NCBI GenBank assembly: GCA_002332905.1
Contig: DDAM01000046.1
Span: forward strand, 1 to 14,784
Direction: 5' to 3'
Source of the DNA: Firmicutes bacterium UBA2058
GTDB lineage: Bacteria; Bacillota; Clostridia; Tissierellales; Sedimentibacteraceae
DNA length: 14,784 nt
Both the position numbers and the translations under genes were made by a program. Numbering within the stretch: the stretch's first letter is position 1; the number at the start of each line of letters is the position of its first letter. The notes beneath the pieces were generated by a model, which ran no database searches, was not told where the DNA came from, and saw only the letters and a program-made list of their open reading frames with translations. Below are positions 1 to 7,597 of this stretch, piece by piece.

Positions 1-10
1 ATAATATAGC

Positions 11-87
11 GGCCTGGTAGTTCAGTTGGTTAGAATGCCAGCCTGTCACGCTGGAGATCGTGGGTTCGAGCCCCATCCCGGTCGCCA
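11..87 (+). tRNA. tRNA-Asp (GTC)
   Basis: Cloverleaf of 77 nt with encoded CCA. The anticodon loop CTGTCAC gives GTC. The T-loop is TTCGAGC and the discriminator is G. One acceptor position (T5 opposite C68) does not pair. It is the first gene in the window, 10 bases from the edge, so the array may continue upstream. Confidence 0.95.
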
Positions 88-126
88 ACAAAATATACTT
101 AGGTAATTAAATTATAAAAGCAACGT

Positions 127-202
127 GCTGGTGTAGCTCAATCGGTAGAGCAACTGACTTGTAATCAGTAGGTTGAGGGTTCAAGTCCTTTCACCAGCTC
201 CA
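127..202 (+). tRNA. tRNA-Thr (TGT)
   Basis: 76-nt cloverleaf with acceptor GCTGGTG/CACCAGC, anticodon loop CTTGTAA (TGT), T-loop TTCAAGT and encoded CCA. Confidence 0.95.
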
Positions 203-236
203 CATATAAATCATATTTAAGAAATTAGGGCATCTT

Positions 237-321
237 GGGAGGGTTCCCGAGTGGCTAAAGGGGACGGACTGTAAATCCGTTGGCAACGCCTTCACTGGTT
301 CGAATCCAGTCCCTCCCACCA
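237..321 (+). tRNA. tRNA-Tyr (GTA)
   Basis: 85-nt class II tRNA with a long variable arm and acceptor GGGAGGG/CCCTCCC. The anticodon loop CTGTAAA gives GTA. CCA is encoded. Confidence 0.95.
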
Positions 322-325
322 ATTT

Positions 326-400
326 GCGGAAGTGGCTCAGTGGTAGAGCATCGCCTTGCCAAGGCGAGGGTCGCGAGTTCGAATCTCGTCTTCCGCTCCA
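326..400 (+). tRNA. tRNA-Gly (GCC)
   Basis: 75-nt cloverleaf with acceptor GCGGAAG/CTTCCGC, anticodon loop TTGCCAA (GCC) and encoded CCA. It starts only 4 nt after tRNA-Tyr, so it must be processed from a common transcript. Confidence 0.95.
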
Positions 401-410
401 CAAACATTTT

Positions 411-484
411 GCGGGTGTAGCTCAGTGGTAGAGCCCCAGCCTTCCAAGCTGGTTGCGAGGGTCCGATTCCCTTCACCCGCTCCA
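411..484 (+). tRNA. tRNA-Gly (TCC)
   Basis: 74-nt cloverleaf with acceptor GCGGGTG/CACCCGC, anticodon loop CTTCCAA (TCC) and encoded CCA. With the preceding GCC gene it covers all glycine codons. Confidence 0.95.
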
Positions 485-494
485 CAAAAATTGC

Positions 495-571
495 GCGCCT
501 GTAGCTCAGCAGGATAGAGCAACGGCCTTCTAAGCCGTGTGCCAGGGGTTCGACTCCCTTCAGGCGCACCA
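495..571 (+). tRNA. tRNA-Arg (TCT)
   Basis: 77-nt cloverleaf with acceptor GCGCCTG/CAGGCGC, anticodon loop CTTCTAA (TCT) and encoded CCA. It reads AGA/AGG, the dominant arginine codons in AT-rich clostridia. Confidence 0.95.
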
Positions 572-572
572 T

Positions 573-604
573 AGTATATTCTATACTTTAGTATATTTTA
601 TACT
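573..604. repeat. Tandem pair of 15-nt palindromes between tRNA genes
   Basis: AGTATATTCTATACT (573-587) and AGTATATTTTATACT (590-604) differ by one base. Each is a perfect 6-bp hairpin with a 3-nt loop, and they repeat with a 17-nt period. They fill the spacer between tRNA-Arg and tRNA-Gln. A processing site, a pause site or a protein-binding site are all possible; nothing in the sequence decides between them. Confidence 0.7.
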
Positions 605-619
605 TTTAAAATTAAATAT

Positions 620-694
620 TGGGGTATCGCCAAGCGGTAAGGCACTAGACTTTGACTCTAGCATTCGTAGGTTCAAATCCTGCTACCCCAGCCA
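620..694 (+). tRNA. tRNA-Gln (TTG)
   Basis: 75-nt cloverleaf starting with T (TGGGGTA/TACCCCA). The anticodon loop CTTTGAC gives TTG, the discriminator is G, and CCA is encoded. Confidence 0.95.
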
Positions 695-720
695 TTTTTT
701 TTATGAATATAATATATGTT

Positions 721-796
721 GATCCATTAGCTCAGCCGGCAGAGCACCTGACTTTTAATCAGGGTGTCCCGCGTTCGAATCGCGGATGGATCACCA
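721..796 (+). tRNA. tRNA-Lys (TTT)
   Basis: 76-nt cloverleaf with acceptor GATCCAT/ATGGATC, anticodon loop CTTTTAA (TTT) and encoded CCA. Confidence 0.95.
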
Positions 797-802
797 AATT
801 TT

Positions 803-893
<91 letters not shown>

Positions 894-905
894 AATACCA
901 AATAT

Positions 906-995
906 GGAGAAGTACTCAAGCGGCTGAAGAGGCTCCCCTGCTAAGGGAGTAGATCTGATAAGGATGCGAGGGTTCAAATCCCTCCTTCTCCGCCA
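906..995 (+). tRNA. tRNA-Ser (GCT)
   Basis: 90-nt class II tRNA with a long variable arm, acceptor GGAGAAG/CTTCTCC, anticodon loop CTGCTAA (GCT), discriminator G and encoded CCA. Confidence 0.95.
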
Positions 996-1000
996 TATTT

Positions 1001-1077
1001 GGGCCTTTAGCTCAGTTGGTTAGAGCGCCCGGCTCATAACCGGTAGGTCCGGGGTTCGAGTCCCTGAAGGCCCACCA
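1001..1077 (+). tRNA. tRNA-CAT, copy 1 (elongator Met, or Ile2)
   Basis: 77-nt cloverleaf with anticodon loop CTCATAA (CAT), discriminator A and encoded CCA. It is not the initiator: position 1 pairs normally (G-C) and the anticodon stem lacks the three initiator G-C pairs. The acceptor GGGCCTT/AAGGCCC has C4-G69 and C5-G68 pairs, also seen in lysidine-modified tRNA-Ile2. The sequence alone does not separate elongator Met from Ile2. An identical copy lies at 1397-1473. Confidence 0.9.
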
Positions 1078-1091
1078 TTTATTTACACCAT

Positions 1092-1167
1092 AGGGGTGTA
1101 GTTCAGTTGGTAGAACAATGGTCTCCAAAACCATGTGTCGTGGGTTCGAGTCCTGCCACCCCTGCCA
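1092..1167 (+). tRNA. tRNA-Trp (CCA)
   Basis: 76-nt cloverleaf with acceptor AGGGGTG/CACCCCT, anticodon loop CTCCAAA (CCA), discriminator G and encoded CCA. Confidence 0.95.
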
Positions 1168-1199
1168 TATTAATGCAGGACAAACTAATAAATTTTTAT

Positions 1200-1276
1200 C
1201 GGGGCGTAGCGCAGTTTGGTAGCGCATCTGGTTTGGGACCAGAGGGCCGCGGGTTCAAATCCTGCCGCCCCGACCA
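1200..1276 (+). tRNA. tRNA-Pro (TGG)
   Basis: 77-nt cloverleaf with acceptor CGGGGCG/CGCCCCG, anticodon loop TTTGGGA (TGG), discriminator A and encoded CCA. Confidence 0.95.
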
Positions 1277-1293
1277 TTTTTTATTATTAATAT

Positions 1294-1370
<77 letters not shown>

Positions 1371-1396
1371 AATTAATACCAGAATTATTTAATTCT

Positions 1397-1473
1397 GGGC
1401 CTTTAGCTCAGTTGGTTAGAGCGCCCGGCTCATAACCGGTAGGTCCGGGGTTCGAGTCCCTGAAGGCCCACCA
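1397..1473 (+). tRNA. tRNA-CAT, copy 2 (elongator Met, or Ile2)
   Basis: Identical over all 77 nt to the gene at 1001-1077, with the same anticodon CAT and discriminator A. A perfect 8-bp inverted repeat (CCAGAATT, ATTT, AATTCTGG at 1379-1398) runs into its first two bases, so in the precursor the 5' end may be sequestered in a hairpin. Confidence 0.9.
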
Positions 1474-1478
1474 TATAT

Positions 1479-1554
1479 GCCCAGATAGCTCAGTAGGTAG
1501 AGCAGAGGACTGAAAATCCTCGTGTCGGTGGTTCGATTCCGCCTTTGGGCACCA
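1479..1554 (+). tRNA. tRNA-Phe (GAA)
   Basis: 76-nt cloverleaf with acceptor GCCCAGA/TTTGGGC, anticodon loop CTGAAAA (GAA), discriminator A and encoded CCA. It is the last gene of the array and lies 6 nt before the terminator stem. Confidence 0.95.
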
Positions 1555-1560
1555 AAACAA

Positions 1561-1606
1561 AATTCGTTCTTAATGGATAAAAGTTCATTATGAACGAATT
1601 TTTTTA
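1561..1606 (+). terminator. Intrinsic terminator of the tRNA array
   Basis: AATTCGTTC (1561-1569) pairs perfectly with GAACGAATT (1592-1600). An inner stem TAATGGA/TTCATTA and a 6-nt loop extend it, and a run of Ts follows to 1605. It closes the 16-gene tRNA transcript. Confidence 0.9.
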
Positions 1607-1607
1607 T

Positions 1608-2972
1608 GGCTCTTTGTCAATAGTTGTGGTAAGGATTATTAGAATCCTTGCTCCATCAAGATAAAGAGCTATTTTTATTTTCAAATAATAAACTAGATGT
1701 TTTTGGGTACACAAAATAAAGCTACATGTTAGCTGTACTTTAAAATATTTAGTTAAAACAATGTAAAATACGATTTCTAAATCTACTAAAGTTACGTAAT
1801 CCATAAGATATACGCTTCAATACCTTAATTTTGTTGTTAAAACCTTCAGTAGGACCATTGGTATATCCATATTTAAAAGCATTAAGTATTTCATAATGCC
1901 AGTTAATATATGTCTTGGCACACTGTTCAAATTCCTTGATTCCACATGAGCTTGCATCTTTAATCCAACTGTTAAATTCCTTTATCTGTTTATCATAATC
2001 ATTACTTTGACAAATCTCATAAAACCATTCTTTAAGGTGATATGCAAGTCTTAAATCATCATTGTACAATAGCATAATTTCAAGAGCTTTTTTGTTATCA
2101 TCAGATAACTTGTAATGTCTTGTGAGTATTAACTTTCTGCTTCTTTTGTAGTATCTTCTTAAATCGGCAGACATTTGCTTTTGAAGCCTTTTACGAACAT
2201 TTTCAATTGCCCAAGTAACCTGTCTGATAAAATGATATTTATCAATAACTATTGTAGCATTAGGAAGTAAAGCTTTCGCAAGTTCAGTATATGGCTGCCA
2301 CATGTCACACACAAAGAATTTTACATTTTTACGTTCTTGTCTTGTATACTTGGTAAAATAGCTAATTAAGTGAGATTGGCATCTGTCAGGTAAAATATCA
2401 ATTACTTTTTTCTTTTCACCATCAACAAGTATACATTGATATTTACCGGCATTAGTATTACCTTTGAATTCATCAATAGACAAAACTGTAGGAAGTTTAG
2501 GCATACCATAATTAACATAGTTAAATAGCCTCATAACAGTTGATGTAGATACATTAGTAGTTGATGATATTTCTTTCATAGACTTAGTTTTTTTAAGTTC
2601 AGTGATTATGTAAAAAGCTAATCGATTAGTTAATCTGTGATATTTAGGTAAAAACTCATAATGTTCATAAAACTTCTTGCCACAAGAACATACATATCTT
2701 CGTTTACGAAGTATAATATTTACGTTTTTAAATTGTATTGGTAAATCTTTAATAGCCTGATTGCAATTTTTAATTTTTTTTACTTTTACCCCTTTTAAAT
2801 TTAATAAATTATTGGTACAATTAGAAAGCACTTATATCAAAACTCCTTTCGTGTTTGGTCTCGACAACTAACATTATAGTAGTTTTGAATCATAAGTGCA
2901 TTTCTTTTTTGTAATAAAAAATGCTGAGGTCATGAATTACTTTTCATGCACCCCAACATTTATTATAGAACC
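1608..2972 (-). mobile_element. ISL3-family insertion sequence, about 1.37 kb
   Basis: The ends form imperfect terminal inverted repeats. Reading inward, the left end begins GGCTCTTTGTCAATAGTTG and the right end, on the other strand, begins GGTTCTATAATAAATGTTG. About 15 of 23 positions match, including the outer GG and the inner GTTG-GGT block. One ISL3-type transposase gene on the - strand fills most of it. ISL3 elements usually make 8-bp target duplications, but the flanks (TTTTTTAT and TAAAATAA) do not match, so the copy is old, rearranged, or its ends are slightly misplaced. It lies between two convergent transcription terminators and interrupts no gene. Confidence 0.8.
1749..2831 (-). 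CDS. ISL3-family transposase with N-terminal zinc-finger deletion
   Basis: A 360-residue DDE-type transposase of the ISL3 family, which would cut and rejoin the element's ends. Seen in the sequence: the LRKRRYVCSCGKKF segment (the second half of the zinc-binding region), a helix-turn-helix-like stretch before residue 115, SIDEFKG with the first catalytic Asp, the second Asp in FFVCDMW, the IDKYHFIRQVTWA block, and the catalytic Glu in GPTEGFNNKIKVLKR. The C-terminus RNRILHCFN looks complete. The first CxxC pair and roughly 35-40 residues expected between GVKVKKI and IKDLPI are missing, joined in frame; relatives are usually near 400 residues. The start is GTG, right after an in-frame TAA, with AAAGGAG 11 nt upstream. 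The protein may be inactive because DNA-end recognition needs that domain. Confidence 0.88.
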   Translation of the reverse strand: MLSNCTNNLLNLKGVKVKKIKNCNQAIKDLPIQFKNVNIILRKRRYVCSCGKKFYEHYEFLPKYHRLTNRLAFYIITELKKTKSMKEISSTTNVSTSTVMRLFNYVNYGMPKLPTVLSIDEFKGNTNAGKYQCILVDGEKKKVIDILPDRCQSHLISYFTKYTRQERKNVKFFVCDMWQPYTELAKALLPNATIVIDKYHFIRQVTWAIENVRKRLQKQMSADLRRYYKRSRKLILTRHYKLSDDNKKALEIMLLYNDDLRLAYHLKEWFYEICQSNDYDKQIKEFNSWIKDASSCGIKEFEQCAKTYINWHYEILNAFKYGYTNGPTEGFNNKIKVLKRISYGLRNFSRFRNRILHCFN

Positions 2973-2975
2973 TAA

Positions 2976-3019
2976 AATAATAAGCTGTAATATACTAAGA
3001 TTATATACAGCTTATTATT
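2976..3019. terminator. Bidirectional hairpin between the IS and the yprB-like gene
   Basis: A perfect 14-bp inverted repeat, AATAATAAGCTGTA (2976-2989) and TACAGCTTATTATT (3006-3019), with a 16-nt loop. On the + strand it is followed by Ts to 3023, a proper intrinsic terminator for transcripts coming from the IS side. On the - strand it overlaps the last codons of the exonuclease gene, and its T-run (ATTTTA) is cut short by the end of the IS. It probably served both strands. Confidence 0.75.
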
Positions 3020-3966
3020 TTTTCAATTATTAAATATAGATTTTCATATAGAATAGAATCATTTATGACTAAAGGAATAATATTATGTTGTAGATTATTT
3101 ATTGTATTAAAGCTATGTAGGCATAATTCGTCGTTTGGTATATAGATTATATAATTACCTCTATTATCACTATAATAGGATGTAAATAAGTCAATTTTAG
3201 TGGTTGTATTGTACTTTTTATATACAAGCTTGTATGTAGATTTATTGCACACATAATCTAAGTTATAATCTGTTATATTAGTTGATTTTATTTTAATTAC
3301 TTTGTTATTTATGGTGATATTTTTATTATTTATTTTAAGTAATCCTAGGTAATTTGAAGTTATTAAACGGTCATATCTCGTTAGTATATTATCAAATATT
3401 ATAGGTAAATATAAAACATCTTCATAGTTATGAGTTAATATTAAATCCACATGCTCTTTCTTTTTATGTATTTTATATGATTCGTATAGTTTAATTATAT
3501 CCTTACCAGATAACTCATCATTTCTAATAATTCCAAAAAAACTTTCAACTGTCTTTAACCTAATGTTATCTATATTAATTTTTTCCTTTATGGATTTCAT
3601 GTCTTTGTATAAATCTATACTTATTAGAGTATTTAAATCAAACTCTATACTATATTTATTTATTTTTGAATTAAGAAATGTTAAATCAAAAGATTTTCCG
3701 TTATATGTAATAATGAATTTTTTTAATTTTATTAAATCAACAAAAAACTCAATTAATTCTTTTTCTTCTTCATCAGAGGAAGAAAATAATTGATATATAG
3801 TATTGTTTTTTTCTTCCTTTAATAAAATTGTTAGAGATATAATGCTATTTATTGCAGAAGAAAGTCCTGTAGTTTCAATGTCAATGTATGCACTATCTTC
3901 TAAAATATTATTAATAAAATTGTGATTTAAATTATATTCACTTATAATATTTTTATTTATTATCAT
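3001..3966 (-). CDS. YprB-like RNase H-fold 3'-5' exonuclease domain protein
   Basis: A soluble, lysine/asparagine-rich protein of about 321 residues with the DEDD exonuclease signature. ExoI is AYIDIETTGLS (D29, E31), ExoII is TYNGKSFDLTFLN (D94) and ExoIII is HNYEDVLYLP (H179, D183), so the four acidic metal ligands are present. The family (YprB-type ribonuclease H-like domain) has nuclease folds but poorly defined substrates; the C-terminal ~120 residues are unassigned. Start choice: GGAGG lies at 3980-3984. The frame is open up to 4023, but ATGs above the SD would put it inside the gene. The ATG at 3978 is only 1 nt from the SD and the ATG at 3966 is 13 nt away, so I prefer 3966 with 3978 possible. 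It is divergent from comEC. Confidence 0.8.
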   Translation of the reverse strand: MIINKNIISEYNLNHNFINNILEDSAYIDIETTGLSSAINSIISLTILLKEEKNNTIYQLFSSSDEEEKELIEFFVDLIKLKKFIITYNGKSFDLTFLNSKINKYSIEFDLNTLISIDLYKDMKSIKEKINIDNIRLKTVESFFGIIRNDELSGKDIIKLYESYKIHKKKEHVDLILTHNYEDVLYLPIIFDNILTRYDRLITSNYLGLLKINNKNITINNKVIKIKSTNITDYNLDYVCNKSTYKLVYKKYNTTTKIDLFTSYYSDNRGNYIIYIPNDELCLHSFNTINNLQHNIIPLVINDSILYENLYLIIEKIISCI

Positions 3967-4026
3967 ATTTATATTCATGCCTCCTTTGCACATAATACCC
4001 ATTGATTTGTTTTTGTATTGCATATA

Positions 4027-4055
4027 TTGCTTTTATTGTAAAATTTTAGTAAAAT
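4027..4055 (+). promoter_or_regulatory. Sigma-A-type promoter for comEC
   Basis: TTGCTT (4027-4032), a 17-bp spacer and TAAAAT (4050-4055), 22 bp before the comEC start. The divergent gap is about 100 bp or less, so the exonuclease promoter must lie nearby or overlap. Confidence 0.55.
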
Positions 4056-4077
4056 AAGTTCTATAGGGGGATGTATT

Positions 4078-6453
4078 ATGTACTATTTTGTAGCTTTTTT
4101 TATTGCATATGCTTTGGGAATTATTTTTTGTGTTTATTTTAATTTTTTATATTTTTTAGCAACTGCAACTGTTTTTGCGATTGTAAATTCAATTATAAGT
4201 AAAAAACTTATGCCGAACATAATAATTTTTCTTTTCATATTTCTATCTTTTGTGACAATTAATTATAATTCAAAATCAGTTTTAATACAATATCTTAATA
4301 GTGAAGTAGAAATTATTGCCAATGTTTTAAGTATCAGAAGCAACAATGAAGAATCAAAATTTATTGGTTACAATGTTTATGTAACTAGTATAAATGGGGT
4401 AAATGTAGAGGAAAGAACAATCCTTTATGTGGATAGAGAAAAAGCGGTGGAGTTAAATTCTATTATAGAGGTTAATGCCAATGTTTCAGAAATATTAAGT
4501 AATAAGAATAAAATGCTATTTAATTATAAAAATTCACTGCGCAGTGATAGAATTTTTGTAACTTTGTTTTGCAAAAGTGATATTAATGTTATAGAAAATG
4601 ATTATTCTTGGTTAAATAAATTTTCTATTACTAGCAAAGAAAAAATAGAAAATTTGTTCAATAGATTTATGAGTGAAGAAAATGCAAATACTGTACTTTC
4701 TGTTGTTCTTGGAGATACCAAATACCTAGATAAGGATTTTTATAAGAATATTCAGAAAACTGGTCTTGCTCATGTTTTTGCTGTGTCTGGTCTTCATATA
4801 GTCGTGATTTATGCTGCATTTCTTAAAATCTTAACATTTGTAGGTATAAGCAGAAGAATAAGCTGGTTTATATCATGGTGCATGTTATGGATATATGGAT
4901 TTATTATAGGCTTCCCAATTACAGTTTTAAGAAGCTTGCTGATGTTTAATTTCTTGTTTGGCTCTGATATTTTATATAGAAAGTATAACTCGATAAATTC
5001 TTTGATTGTATCAGCTCTTATATTACTGATAGCTAATCCATATTATTTGTTTGACGTGGGTTTCCAACTATCATATATGGCTGCCTTATGTCTAGTAGTT
5101 TATAATCAAATAATAAAAGTTAAATTTAATATTAAGAATGAAGTATTAAATAACTTAATGCTTTATGTATTTGTGCAAGTTTTTACATTGTCTATTATGT
5201 CGTATTATTTCAATTATGTTTCAATTATTGGAATTATATTTAATATTTTAGTAGTGCCATTGTTTAGCGGTATCATAGTTTTTGCATTTGCTGTTATACC
5301 TATTAGCTTTATAAGCATATATACAATTGTTATACCATTAAAGCTGCTTGATTTTTTATTAAATACAGTAAATTTCGCAATAAACATAGGTTCAAGTTTA
5401 AATATTGCTGGCTTTGAGATAGGTTCAATGAATGTGATTCAGGGAATATATTATTATATATTTGTTGCAGTGATTATATATTTACTAAAATTTGATAAAC
5501 TTCAGTATAAAAGGTTGTTTTTCACAACAATCAGCATTTTTTATACTATTGATTTGATTATAGTTCCAATGACTTTTAGAGGACTAAATTTACATATAGT
5601 TGATGTAGGACAAGGCTTGTTTATAAATTTAAATTATGATAAGTATAATTTTATATTTGATGCAGGAAGCAATAGTGACAATATAGGAAAATATGTGGTA
5701 GCACCATATTTAATAAAGCATGGAAAAAAAGATGTAGACAGTATTTTTATCAGTCATTTTCACGCAGATCATTATAGTGGTGTCAACGATATAATAAGTA
5801 ATTGTAAAGTTAATAATATATTTTCAAGTACTGATAAGGGTAAGGAACTGATTAATAAGGATTTTATTAGTTTAAATTATAATCTTAGCTTTAATTTAAA
5901 GAACAATTTCAAGATAAAAATACTTTGGCCTGATAAGGATTATTTGTCTTCAAATGAAAACAACATGTCCAATGTATATTTAATTGAGTATGATAATATA
6001 AAAATACTTATAACAGGTGATATCGAAAAGGAAGTAGAGGAAATTATTTTAGATAGATTAGTTGATGTTGATATTGTAATTGTTCCACATCATGGCAGCA
6101 AAACATCTTCAACTGAAGATTTCATAAATAAAATAAAACCTGAAATAGCAATCTTTAGTTACGGGAGAAATAACTACGGTATACCATCTCTAGATGTAAT
6201 TAACAGATATATAAAGGCAGGTTCAAAAATTTTATCTACATTTGAAGATGGTGAAATTAATGTTATGGTAAACAGAGATAAAATATATTATAATACTTAT
6301 ACAGGGAATCATTCCGAAAGTACGGATGAAATATATAAGTATAATATGTTACTAAGCATAGTTTCATTTATTCTTATAATATTAATCGTTTATATTAATA
6401 GAGAAAATATTGAAGATAAAAAATATCCAAAGAATTTTATTGATTCAAATTAA
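4078..6453 (+). CDS. comEC: ComEC/Rec2 DNA internalization competence protein
   Basis: A 791-residue polytopic membrane protein, the channel that carries single-stranded transforming DNA across the cytoplasmic membrane. The order is N-terminal membrane helices (about 3-60), a soluble DUF4131/OB-like region (about 65-170), the Competence membrane domain (about 205-500, including LAHVFAVSGLHIVVIY), then a metallo-beta-lactamase domain (about 505-740). Metal-ligand motifs are intact: HFHADH (H560, H562, D564, H565), D648 in TGD, and H671-H672 in VPHHGSKTS. This fits the nuclease role proposed for the ComEC metallo-beta-lactamase domain. An extra hydrophobic segment near 760-778 follows that domain and is not expected in most homologs. 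The ATG has AGGGGGA 8 nt upstream. The gene precedes holA, a common firmicute order. Other late competence genes (comEA, comEB) are not in the window. Confidence 0.95.
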   Translation: MYYFVAFFIAYALGIIFCVYFNFLYFLATATVFAIVNSIISKKLMPNIIIFLFIFLSFVTINYNSKSVLIQYLNSEVEIIANVLSIRSNNEESKFIGYNVYVTSINGVNVEERTILYVDREKAVELNSIIEVNANVSEILSNKNKMLFNYKNSLRSDRIFVTLFCKSDINVIENDYSWLNKFSITSKEKIENLFNRFMSEENANTVLSVVLGDTKYLDKDFYKNIQKTGLAHVFAVSGLHIVVIYAAFLKILTFVGISRRISWFISWCMLWIYGFIIGFPITVLRSLLMFNFLFGSDILYRKYNSINSLIVSALILLIANPYYLFDVGFQLSYMAALCLVVYNQIIKVKFNIKNEVLNNLMLYVFVQVFTLSIMSYYFNYVSIIGIIFNILVVPLFSGIIVFAFAVIPISFISIYTIVIPLKLLDFLLNTVNFAINIGSSLNIAGFEIGSMNVIQGIYYYIFVAVIIYLLKFDKLQYKRLFFTTISIFYTIDLIIVPMTFRGLNLHIVDVGQGLFINLNYDKYNFIFDAGSNSDNIGKYVVAPYLIKHGKKDVDSIFISHFHADHYSGVNDIISNCKVNNIFSSTDKGKELINKDFISLNYNLSFNLKNNFKIKILWPDKDYLSSNENNMSNVYLIEYDNIKILITGDIEKEVEEIILDRLVDVDIVIVPHHGSKTSSTEDFINKIKPEIAIFSYGRNNYGIPSLDVINRYIKAGSKILSTFEDGEINVMVNRDKIYYNTYTGNHSESTDEIYKYNMLLSIVSFILIILIVYINRENIEDKKYPKNFIDSN

Positions 6454-6471
6454 TTATTCTAGAGGTGAGGC

Positions 6472-6543
6472 ATGTACAAAGACTATATAAATGATAAAAT
6501 ATATAGATTATATAGGATGCTAATAGTTTTCTTAGTATTTTAA
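6472..6543 (+). CDS. Possible 23-residue small protein between comEC and holA
   Basis: A 23-codon open frame, ATG to TAA, with a strong ribosome binding site: GAGGTGA matches seven consecutive anti-SD positions, about 6 nt before the ATG. The product has a basic, tyrosine-rich N-terminal half (MYKDYINDKIYR) and a hydrophobic tail (MLIVFLVF). It starts 18 nt after comEC and ends 25 nt before holA. It could be a small membrane protein, a leader or coupling peptide for holA, or chance. Bacillus carries a small membrane protein gene (yqzM) in the same comEC-holA interval, but I see no sequence similarity. Confidence 0.4.
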   Translation: MYKDYINDKIYRLYRMLIVFLVF

Positions 6544-6568
6544 AATAAAAATTAGAGGAATTTAAAGT

Positions 6569-7597
6569 ATGAATTATAAGGAATTAAAAAACAATATAAA
6601 AAAAGATAACTTGTATAATTTTATAATATTATATGGTGATGAAGTATTTTTAATTGATGATGCTATAAGAAATATCACTAATAAATACTTGTCGCAGGAC
6701 TTTAAGGAAATGAATTATACTAAATTTGAAAAAATAGAGGACAGCTTCAATGAATTTTATGAGACTGTTACGACTTTTCCTTTTATGTCAGATAAAAAAG
6801 TTATAGTTGTAAATGAATGTGATTTTATGACTTCAACTGGTAGTCTTAATAAAGCCTACGAGGATAAATTAATTAGTCTATTAAATAGCGAGAACAGCAA
6901 TTCTATAGTTATATTTTCATTAAAGAATAAAAAGCCAGATACACGAAAAAAGATGGTGAAAATTTTTAAGGATAATAATTCAATATATGAAATTAAAAAG
7001 CTTGAAGAAGGCGAACTTATAAATTGGATAGTAGAAGGATTTAAAGCTAAAGGCTTAAAAATTAACCCTTCAAATGCGAATTATATAGCATTAAACTGCG
7101 GCTATTTAGATTATGAAAGTGTTGTTAACTTATATGATATAAATAATGAAATTGATAAGATATATTCATATGCAATGGATAATGGTGAAGTTACTAGAGG
7201 AGATATTGATTTATTGCTTACTAAATCCCTTGATAGCAACATTTTTAAGCTTGTTGATTATATTTGTGAAGGAAAAAAAGATAAGGCTAGTTTAATGCTT
7301 GAAGATATGCTTCAAAATGGTGCAGCGGAACAGTTTATAATCCATATGATAGCAAGGCAATATAGAATGATATATGAGTATCAAATTCTAGCAAAAAGAG
7401 GCTATTCAATGAATGAAATTATGGATGCTATGAAAATTAAAAAATTTATTGCATCAAAGCTAAATAATATTGTTAAAAACATCACTATTGAAAAGACAGA
7501 GTATATTATTGAGCAATTACTTGAAATAGATAGAAAAATAAAAACTGGTCTTATTGATAAAAATGTAGGTCTTGATATAATTTGCAATTCGTTTTAG
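6569..7597 (+). CDS. holA: DNA polymerase III subunit delta
   Basis: 342 residues, the normal family length. Delta opens the beta sliding clamp as part of the clamp loader at the replication fork. Seen here: the N-terminal AAA+-like fold beginning FIILYGDEVFLIDDAI, the segment TTFPFMSDKKVIVVNECDF typical of the first domain, the middle helical lid (LEEGELINWIVEGFKAKGLKI) and the C-terminal collar domain (FKLVDYICEGKKDKASLMLEDML through LLEIDRKIKTGLID). As in other delta subunits there is no full Walker A motif. GAGG lies about 12 nt before the ATG. It is probably cotranscribed with comEC, since no terminator is seen between them; two hairpins directly follow the stop. Confidence 0.93.
   Translation: MNYKELKNNIKKDNLYNFIILYGDEVFLIDDAIRNITNKYLSQDFKEMNYTKFEKIEDSFNEFYETVTTFPFMSDKKVIVVNECDFMTSTGSLNKAYEDKLISLLNSENSNSIVIFSLKNKKPDTRKKMVKIFKDNNSIYEIKKLEEGELINWIVEGFKAKGLKINPSNANYIALNCGYLDYESVVNLYDINNEIDKIYSYAMDNGEVTRGDIDLLLTKSLDSNIFKLVDYICEGKKDKASLMLEDMLQNGAAEQFIIHMIARQYRMIYEYQILAKRGYSMNEIMDAMKIKKFIASKLNNIVKNITIEKTEYIIEQLLEIDRKIKTGLIDKNVGLDIICNSF

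Noticed and set aside
1600..2980. 8-bp target duplication for the ISL3 element
   Set aside because: The flanks TTTTTTAT and TAAAATAA do not match in either orientation, even when the ends are shifted by one or two bases.
3563..3793. 76-codon frame on the + strand inside the exonuclease gene
   Set aside because: It overlaps a gene with intact DEDD motifs on the other strand and shows only a low-complexity antisense translation.
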